From: Victivallales bacterium
GTDB lineage: Bacteria; Verrucomicrobiota; Lentisphaeria; Victivallales; JAUVCU01
Assembly (NCBI GenBank): GCA_029934175.1
Contig: JAOZMT010000125.1
Coordinates: 1 to 6,512, forward strand
Length of the DNA: 6,512 nt
Reading direction: 5' to 3'
The notes under the pieces: generated by a model
What the model was told of the DNA's origin: nothing
Database searches by the model: none
The model's input: only the letters and a program-made list of their open reading frames with translations
Position numbers and translations under genes: made by a program
Part shown: in pieces, positions 1-4,603 of the stretch
Layout of the letters: every line of letters starts with the position of its first letter
Numbering within the stretch: the first letter of the stretch is position 1

Positions 1-20
1 AATCCAAAATCCAATAATCC
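1..20. repeat. AATCC short tandem repeat at window edge
   Basis: AATCC occurs at 1-5, 8-12 and 16-20, separated by 2 or 3 bases, so the unit is about 7 to 8 bases and degenerate. It runs off the left edge, so its full length is unknown. It may be the end of a longer dispersed intergenic repeat. Three copies in A/T-rich DNA is weak evidence on its own. Confidence 0.35.
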
Positions 21-286
21 ATAAGTTGCAAGCTTAAGGTCATCTAAAAATCCAGTGTTTTCTATTTTCCTTGCTTACGGCTCGTGTGCTTAGAGGCTAA
101 AGTTATTAATCTTATTAGAATGTTTATTTATTCTTGTATTTTATTTGTGTAAAGTATTAAATCTAATACATAAGATAATTAATATTAATTTATCGTATTA
201 TTTAAGAAAAGTATCTTTTTGAAATAAAGAAATTTCTAATTATATATTTTCAAATTAGATCTAACTTTTTTATTTAATAAATAAAA

Positions 287-301
287 ATCCTGTTATCCTG
301 T
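287..301. repeat. Direct repeat ATCCTGT x2, 8-base period
   Basis: ATCCTGT at 287-293 is repeated at 295-301 with a single T between, giving an 8-base period in an otherwise nearly pure A/T stretch. From memory, similar ATCCTGT-type tandem words occur in dispersed intergenic repeats of many bacteria, but I could not search for this. It lies upstream of all promoter elements assigned to ridA. Confidence 0.45.
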
Positions 302-309
302 CAAAATAA

Positions 310-334
310 TTAAAACATTTACAACTGTTTTTAA
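310..334. repeat. Imperfect inverted repeat TTAAAACA / TGTTTTTAA
   Basis: TTAAAACA at 310-317 pairs with TGTTTTTAA at 326-334 with one bulged T, around an 8-base loop (318-325). It is A/T-dominated and could be chance. It lies directly upstream of the stronger hairpin at 347-381. Confidence 0.3.
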
Positions 335-346
335 AAAGGATACTAG

Positions 347-387
347 TAAACGCACAAGTATATTTTAAAAGTGTGCGTTTAGTTTTT
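347..387 (+). terminator. Hairpin plus short T run, possible terminator or regulatory stem
   Basis: TAAACGCACA at 347-356 is perfectly complementary to TGTGCGTTTA at 372-381, with a 15-base loop, and five T's follow at 383-387. The arms hold most of the G+C of the local region, so this is unlikely to be random. The T run follows on the plus strand only, which favours a terminator for plus-strand transcription entering from the left. However, no gene is visible between 1 and 347, and the loop is longer than in a typical intrinsic terminator. It could instead be a protein-binding dyad upstream of the ridA promoter. Confidence 0.45.
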
Positions 388-397
388 CAATTTGCAA

Positions 398-426
398 TTG
401 ACAGTTTTTTTTGATTTTTTTAAATA
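398..426 (+). promoter_or_regulatory. Alternative upstream promoter with TTGACA box
   Basis: A perfect -35 hexamer TTGACA (398-403) is followed after exactly 17 bases by TAAATA (421-426), a moderate -10 match. The -35 is overlapped by a dyad, TCAATT-TGC-AATTGA (387-401), which could be an operator. This would be a second start site about 30 bases upstream of the main ridA promoter. Confidence 0.35.
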
Positions 427-432
427 ATTTAC

Positions 433-460
433 TTGAAATAAGTCATAAATGTGTTATAAT
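433..460 (+). promoter_or_regulatory. Sigma70-type extended -10 promoter of the ridA operon
   Basis: TTGAAA (433-438), a 16-base spacer, then consensus TATAAT (455-460) preceded by TGT (452-454), which gives an extended -10 (TGnTATAAT). Transcription would start near 467, leaving a leader of about 30 bases with the AGGAG ribosome site at 486-490 just before the ridA ATG. No other convincing promoter is seen before the two downstream genes, so this one probably serves all three. Confidence 0.75.
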
Positions 461-495
461 TTATAAAGAAACGAATAATAAACTTAGGAGATACT

Positions 496-879
496 ATGAA
501 TAAATTATCCTCAATTTCGACCAGCAATGCACCTGAAGCATTAGGAGCATATTCTCAAGCAATAAAGGCAAATGGTTTTATTTTTGCAAGTGGACAACTT
601 GGTTTGGATCCTAAAACAGGTGATTTTATTTCTGATTCAGCTGGCGGACAAGCTGAACAAGCTTTAACTAATTTATCAGCTGTCTTAAAGGCGGCTAATT
701 CTTCAATGGATAATGTTGTAAAAGTATCTATTTTTCTTGTAAATATAAATGATTTTGCTGCAGTCAATGAAGTTTATTCTAAGTTTTTCAAAGCACCATT
801 TCCAGCAAGAGCATGTGTAGAAGTTTCTGCATTGCCTAAAAATGCAAAAGTAGAAATTGAATTAATTGCTACTAATTAA
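496..879 (+). CDS. ridA: RidA family 2-iminobutanoate/2-iminopropanoate deaminase
   Basis: RidA (YjgF/YER057c/UK114 family) is a small cytosolic protein, usually a homotrimer, that hydrolyses reactive enamine/imine intermediates such as 2-aminoacrylate released by pyridoxal-phosphate enzymes like threonine/serine dehydratase, giving 2-oxoacid and ammonia. The 127-residue product is the family's normal length. It keeps the expected landmarks: APEALGAYSQ near the start with Tyr19, ASGQ (31-34), and the signature PARACVEV at 103-110. That signature puts the substrate-binding Arg at 105 and Cys at 107, the same numbers as in E. coli RidA, followed by Glu120 in KVEIE. The start is supported by AGGAG at 486-490, five bases before the ATG. 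It is first in a unit with the solute-binding protein (19-base gap) and the kinase. The family call is very secure; the physiological substrate here is inferred from the archetypal subgroup with Arg105. Confidence 0.95.
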   Translation: MNKLSSISTSNAPEALGAYSQAIKANGFIFASGQLGLDPKTGDFISDSAGGQAEQALTNLSAVLKAANSSMDNVVKVSIFLVNINDFAAVNEVYSKFFKAPFPARACVEVSALPKNAKVEIELIATN

Positions 880-898
880 AAATCAAAGGAGATTTATT

Positions 899-1789
899 AT
901 GTTTAAAAATTTATTAAGTTTATCTTTATTTTTTATATGTTTTTCAAATAGTATTGGACAAAGTTACGACTTAAGTGACATTAAAAAAAGAGGAGAGTTA
1001 AGACAAATAGGAGTTCCGTATGCTGGTTTTGTGACTGGGCAAGGAGATGGTTTATCTGTTGATATAGCTAAAGCATTTGCTAAACATCTTGGAGTCCAGC
1101 ATATATTTGTCAAGTCTACTTGGGGGGATATTCTTGCAGATTTATCTGGAAAAAGAGTAAAGGTAACAGGAAATGATATTGAATTTATATCGAAGCATAA
1201 AATAAAGGGAGATTTGATAGGAACGGGATTAACTATGTTACCATGGCGTGAAAAACTTGTTGACTATTCAAAGATTCCAACATTTCCTACTCAAATTTGG
1301 CTTTTAGCAAAATCTGATTTACTCATCAAACCTATTACTCCAAGTGGAAGTCTCAAGCAAGATATTATTGCTACAAAAACACTTCTTAAAGATTATAGCG
1401 TGCTATGTAAAGCTAAAACTTGTTTAGACCCTAAATTATATAATTTAGAATTTTATAGCAAAAAAATTGTTTTGTTTGAAGGGACTGTAAATGATTTAAT
1501 TCCTGCATCAGCACTAAAAAATATCGCAGATACAACTATTTTAGATGTCCCAGATGCATTAATAGCCTTACAAAAATGGCCTACTAAAATAAAAATAGTT
1601 GGTCCTATTTCAGAAAAGCAGCTTCAAGCCTTTGCCTTTCCTAAAACATCTCCAAATTTAAAAAAGGAATTTGAGAAATTTTTCAAAAAATATAAAGAAA
1701 GTGGGCAGTATATGATATCTGTCAAAAAATATTATCATAATTCTAAAACTTTAAAAAACACATTCCCTGAGTTTTTCAAAAAACAATGA
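899..1789 (+). CDS. Secreted family-3 solute-binding protein, probable kinase partner
   Basis: This is a 296-residue exported protein resembling bacterial extracellular solute-binding proteins of family 3 (SBP_bac_3, amino-acid type). Residues 1-20 form a signal peptide: Lys3, a hydrophobic core LLSLSLFFICF, and probable cleavage after SNSIG. Cys14 is not in a good lipobox. The mature part has the family order: DIKKRGELRQIGV at its start, GLSVDIAKAFAKHLG (51-65), the ligand-pocket-type segment TMLPWREKLVDYS (112-124), and DTTILDVPDALIAL (211-224) in the second lobe. Cys170 and Cys175 could form a disulfide. A longer reading from TTG at 866 would overlap ridA; the ATG at 899 is preferred because AAAGGAG (885-891) sits seven bases before it and the signal peptide begins there. 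Its stop overlaps the kinase start (ATGA), and no permease or ATPase gene is adjacent, so a sensing role is more likely than transport. The ligand is unknown. Confidence 0.85.
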   Translation: MFKNLLSLSLFFICFSNSIGQSYDLSDIKKRGELRQIGVPYAGFVTGQGDGLSVDIAKAFAKHLGVQHIFVKSTWGDILADLSGKRVKVTGNDIEFISKHKIKGDLIGTGLTMLPWREKLVDYSKIPTFPTQIWLLAKSDLLIKPITPSGSLKQDIIATKTLLKDYSVLCKAKTCLDPKLYNLEFYSKKIVLFEGTVNDLIPASALKNIADTTILDVPDALIALQKWPTKIKIVGPISEKQLQAFAFPKTSPNLKKEFEKFFKKYKESGQYMISVKKYYHNSKTLKNTFPEFFKKQ

Positions 1790-4341
1790 TTAATAAATTC
1801 AAAAAAAGTAAGTTTATAATATCACTTACATCTATTATTGTAGTAGTTATTTTAATGATTTTTCTTACATATTCCTACAATGCTCAAACAAGGCTATATT
1901 CAGTTGCTATAGAGCATTTCAAAAATGAATCACTATATAAATCAAATGAAATTTCGGTATTTTTACAATCAGAATATCAAAACATTAAAAACATTTCAGA
2001 ATCAAATACAATAAAGGCATATTTTTCAAATAAGGAACTTGGAATGTCTATTATATACGGACTTGGAGCAAGTATTGATAATATTGGAACACTTTTTGAT
2101 GATAATAAAAAAAGTTCTCAAAATTTTTTATTATTGAATAACAAGAATGAGGTTATTGTAGATTCGAGAAGTCAATATAAATACTTAGATAAATATACTG
2201 ATTGTGAAAAAGAAGATGCTTGTAAAAAAGGGATGTCATTAAAATATCTAAATAACGAAATGAAAATTGCAATTTATCAACCTATAACTATTTCCAATAA
2301 AATAGTTGGGAAGGTTTTTGTTATCATAGATAAAGAAACTGTCAAAAGTAAATTAAAATCGCTAGGAAGTCAAGCCTCTTTAGGAGACCAAGCTTCTTAT
2401 ACATTATTTAGCCCACAAACTTGTGAATCTATATCCAATAAAAAACTTCTATTTAATTTAAAAGAAAGTAAAGAAATAGTCGCTGATAATAATCTACTAA
2501 AAAAAGAAATATTAGGGAATGTTTTATATATGCATTGCCTCCCTATAAAAGATACTCCTTTCTGCTTTTTGAATATAATATCTAACTCTGACTTAGATCA
2601 AATTATGGAGCCTAAGGTATATTTACTTTTATTAGTGATAGTTATAGGTTTTATTGTCTCTATTTTGTGGTGGAGTTTTAAGGTTAAAACTAGCACTATG
2701 ATTTTAGATTTAGCTTTAGAAAACAGTCGTAAACGAGAGTTAGAGCTTGCAGCCAAACAAAAATTACTTGAGAATGAAGTGAAAGTAAGAATTCAAACAG
2801 AAAATGACCTAATTATTGCAAAAAATGAAGCTGAATCTGCAAATGTGGCAAAGTCTCAGTTCTTAGCAAATATGAGCCACGAAATTAGAACTCCTATGAA
2901 TGGAATTCTCGGAGTCTCTGAAATGCTTCATGATTTAATTAAAGATGAAGAACTTAAAAAATTCTCAAGATTAATAAAAAATTCAACAAATTCCTTATTA
3001 TTATTACTTAATGGTATTTTAGACTACTCTAAAATTGAATCTGACAAGTTAGAACTTAACCCCGAACCAACTAATTTAAAATCTTTATTAACTGAAACTA
3101 TAGATCTTTTTGCAGTTAGTGCAAGTAATAAAAATATTAATTTAAATTATGAATATAATTCTGAAAATGATTACTTTATATTAGACTCCTTGCGATTTAA
3201 GCAAATATTGAGTAATTTAATAGGAAATGCTATTAAATTTACAGAAAAAGGCTCTGTTTCTGTTATTCTTTCAACTACACAAATCGATAAAAAAAGAACA
3301 AGCATAAAAATTGACATTGTAGATACTGGTATTGGAATAAAGGAACATAATTTGGATAAGATTTTCTGTTTATTCACTCAAGCCGATGGAAGCACTATAA
3401 GAAAATATGGTGGAACAGGTTTAGGTTTAGCAATATCCAAAGAATTAATAAAACTTATGAGTGGGGAGATTAATGTAAATTCTGAATATAAGAAAGGCAC
3501 TACTTTTACAATAGAACTGAATTTAGACTTTTGTGATAAACCTTTTGATGAAATATCTGAAGTTGATGATGAATCAATAATTATTTCAGATCAAAAGAAT
3601 TATTCAAAAGCACTGCTTGTAGATGATAATAATATGAATATTGTAACTTTAGAATTAATGCTTCAACCTTTTAGATATGAAACTCTAACAGCCACTAATG
3701 GAAAAGAGGCCGTCGAGCAGTTCAAAAAAAATGAATTCGATATAATTTTTATGGATTGTATGATGCCTGTAATGAGTGGACTTGATGCAAGTATAGAAAT
3801 TCGGAAATATGAACTTGAAAATAATCTTCCAAAAACTCCAATTATTGCAGTAACAGGCAAAACATCTAAGCAAGATGTAAAAGATTGCGAAAATGCTGGT
3901 ATGGATTATTACATTGCAAAACCTATTAAAAAATCTGATATTTTAGATATTGTTAATAAATACCCTGCAAAAACCACATCTAAAATCAAACGACCTAATA
4001 GTCAAATAGATAAATGGAATTATTTATATGAATTCATATCTAATAAAGAACAGTTTAATGAAAATAAAAGTTTATCGACAGAATCAATAGATATGATAGA
4101 TATTTGTGTAAAACAAGTTAATATTGACTATCAAAAATTAGAACAAGCTATAAAGGACAGCGCTATTTCTGATATTAAATTACACGGACATTCTGTTAAA
4201 TCAGATTTGAAAAACCTTGGTATGGATAAACTTGCAATTTTTGCAAAGAATATTGAAAAGAATAATGATAATAGAGATATTGTAACTAATAATTTTGAGA
4301 AACTATGTCACTTTATTAATCAAATTATTAATTCTGGTTAA
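1786..4341 (+). CDS. Hybrid sensor histidine kinase with receiver and Hpt domains
   Basis: This 851-residue inner-membrane kinase carries a complete His-Asp-His phosphorelay. In order: membrane segment about 9-30; extracytoplasmic sensor about 31-276, resembling a Cache/PDC-type domain (LLLNNKNEVIVDS at 115-127, QPITISNKIVGKVFVII at 165-181), with Cys140/Cys146 a possible disulfide; membrane segment about 278-298; charged, probably coiled-coil linker about 305-355; HisKA with MSHEIRTPMNG and phosphoacceptor His365; HATPase with N box NAIKF (Asn481), G1 DTGIGI (513-518), F box FCLFTQAD (527-534) and G2 GGTGLGLA (542-549). The receiver has acidic Asp613/Asp614, phosphoacceptor Asp657 in MDCMMPVMSG, Thr690 and Lys712. 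A C-terminal Hpt-like domain (about 763-850) has GHSVKSDLKNLG, giving His802 as acceptor; Ser806 replaces the usual Gly of HxxKG. There is no Shine-Dalgarno sequence; the ATG overlaps the preceding stop, implying translational coupling. The cognate response regulator is not in the window. Domain calls are firm except the exact sensor class. Confidence 0.93.
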   Translation: MINKFKKSKFIISLTSIIVVVILMIFLTYSYNAQTRLYSVAIEHFKNESLYKSNEISVFLQSEYQNIKNISESNTIKAYFSNKELGMSIIYGLGASIDNIGTLFDDNKKSSQNFLLLNNKNEVIVDSRSQYKYLDKYTDCEKEDACKKGMSLKYLNNEMKIAIYQPITISNKIVGKVFVIIDKETVKSKLKSLGSQASLGDQASYTLFSPQTCESISNKKLLFNLKESKEIVADNNLLKKEILGNVLYMHCLPIKDTPFCFLNIISNSDLDQIMEPKVYLLLLVIVIGFIVSILWWSFKVKTSTMILDLALENSRKRELELAAKQKLLENEVKVRIQTENDLIIAKNEAESANVAKSQFLANMSHEIRTPMNGILGVSEMLHDLIKDEELKKFSRLIKNSTNSLLLLLNGILDYSKIESDKLELNPEPTNLKSLLTETIDLFAVSASNKNINLNYEYNSENDYFILDSLRFKQILSNLIGNAIKFTEKGSVSVILSTTQIDKKRTSIKIDIVDTGIGIKEHNLDKIFCLFTQADGSTIRKYGGTGLGLAISKELIKLMSGEINVNSEYKKGTTFTIELNLDFCDKPFDEISEVDDESIIISDQKNYSKALLVDDNNMNIVTLELMLQPFRYETLTATNGKEAVEQFKKNEFDIIFMDCMMPVMSGLDASIEIRKYELENNLPKTPIIAVTGKTSKQDVKDCENAGMDYYIAKPIKKSDILDIVNKYPAKTTSKIKRPNSQIDKWNYLYEFISNKEQFNENKSLSTESIDMIDICVKQVNIDYQKLEQAIKDSAISDIKLHGHSVKSDLKNLGMDKLAIFAKNIEKNNDNRDIVTNNFEKLCHFINQIINSG

Positions 4342-4348
4342 TGCTCTT

Positions 4349-4369
4349 AAAAAAAAGTTTAATTTTTTT
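4349..4369 (+). terminator. Weak A/T-only hairpin after the kinase gene
   Basis: Seven A's at 4350-4356 can pair with seven T's at 4363-4369 around GTTTAA, ending in a T run eight bases after the kinase stop. The stem has no G-C pair, so it would be a feeble terminator. The kinase transcript may instead read through into the tRNA and end at the strong terminator at 4499-4534. Confidence 0.2.
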
Positions 4370-4379
4370 CAAATAAAGT

Positions 4380-4407
4380 TTGTAATTTTTCAAATCTATG
4401 TTAAATT
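4380..4407 (+). promoter_or_regulatory. Possible tRNA-Asp promoter
   Basis: TTGTAA (4380-4385), a 16-base spacer and TAAATT (4402-4407) make a plausible but poor sigma70 pair, with a start around 4414, about 12 bases before the mature tRNA. TTAAAT at 4401-4406 is an equal -10 candidate. In DNA this A/T-rich such matches are common, so this is tentative. Confidence 0.3.
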
Positions 4408-4425
4408 ACTTAACATACAATACGC

Positions 4426-4502
4426 GGGGGTGTAGCTCAATTGGTTAGAGTACCAGCCTGTCACGCTGGGTGTTGCGAGTTCGAGTCTCGTCACTCCCGC
4501 CA
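4426..4502 (+). tRNA. tRNA-Asp (anticodon GTC), CCA encoded
   Basis: A full cloverleaf can be folded by hand. The acceptor stem GGGGGTG (4426-4432) pairs with CACTCCC (4492-4498) with one G-T wobble. The D-stem begins GCTC at 4435, with GG in the D-loop at 4443-4444. The anticodon stem CCAGC/GCTGG (4453-4457/4465-4469) encloses loop CTGTCAC with anticodon GTC at 4460-4462. The T-stem GCGAG/CTCGT flanks loop TTCGAGT. The discriminator is G at 4499, as expected for tRNA-Asp, and CCA is encoded at 4500-4502. The anticodon arm closely matches E. coli tRNA-Asp. The 3' end is shared with a terminator stem, and bases 4424-4425 (GC) could extend the acceptor stem in the precursor. Confidence 0.97.
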
Positions 4503-4534
4503 TTTTTTCTTTATGAAAAAATGGCTTTTTTTTT
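4499..4534 (+). terminator. Strong rho-independent terminator sharing the tRNA 3' end
   Basis: GCCATTTTTTC (4499-4509) pairs perfectly over 11 bases with GAAAAAATGGC (4515-4525) across a five-base loop TTTAT, followed by nine T's (4526-4534). The left arm starts with the tRNA discriminator G and the encoded CCA, so the last four bases of the tRNA are built into the terminator. It should end tRNA transcription and insulate the downstream methyltransferase/reductase gene. Confidence 0.92.
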
Positions 4535-4548
4535 GCCTTGATTCTTTT

Positions 4549-4557
4549 TGGTAAAAT
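4549..4557 (+). promoter_or_regulatory. Probable extended -10 promoter for the downstream fusion gene
   Basis: TGG (4549-4551) directly precedes TAAAAT (4552-4557), an extended -10 match. The place 17 bases upstream is the terminator T run (TTTTTT, 4529-4534), a poor -35; TTGATT at 4538-4543 is too close. A start near 4564 gives a leader of about 40 bases with AGGA at 4595-4598, five bases before the ATG at 4604. A promoter is needed here because of the strong terminator just upstream. Confidence 0.5.
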
Positions 4558-4603
4558 AACTCGCTAAACATTCAAAACAATTAACTAACAATATAGGAAT
4601 AAA

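Larger units (their letters stand above)
1..397. other. AT-rich intergenic region with no supported gene
   Basis: I see no convincing coding sequence here on either strand. Bases 1 to about 105 are visibly richer in G+C than the next 200, which are almost pure A/T, so there is a composition step near 105. The region contains short repeats (AATCC units at the left edge, doubled ATCCTGT at 287-301), several small perfect palindromes (for example GTATTA-AATC-TAATAC at 154-169, AATTAATATTAATT at 177-190, AGAAATTTCT at 228-237 and TTAGATCTAA at 255-264), and a stronger hairpin at 347-381. Palindromes of A/T only are expected often by chance in such DNA, so no function is given to them. The gene left of the window cannot be seen. 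Confidence 0.7.

Noticed and set aside
1..74. Minus-strand open frame reading ENTGFLDDLKLATYGLLDF toward the left edge
   Set aside because: It has an in-frame stop at 75-77 and no convincing start or ribosome site before the edge. The text looks like translated repeat sequence and not the start of a gene.
105..300. Multiple small A/T palindromes that could suggest a replication origin or regulator array
   Set aside because: They share no common sequence or spacing, no DnaA-box-like series was seen, and such palindromes are frequent by chance in nearly pure A/T DNA.
555..767. Minus-strand open frame inside ridA
   Set aside because: ridA is unmistakable here; the opposite frame shows no family features.
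866..898. Longer N-terminus for the solute-binding protein from TTG at 866
   Set aside because: It would overlap ridA and put eleven charged/polar residues before the signal peptide; AAAGGAG is correctly spaced for the ATG at 899.
1801..1807. Run of seven A's near the kinase start as a phase-variation tract
   Set aside because: A runs of this length recur throughout this A/T-rich window and nothing marks this one as special.
3171..3873. Three minus-strand open frames (62-68 codons) under the kinase HATPase and receiver regions
   Set aside because: They are antisense to conserved catalytic motifs of the kinase and have no independent support.
4535..4603. Possible SAM or cobalamin riboswitch before the fusion gene
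   Set aside because: The interval is too short and no conserved stem pairs were found.
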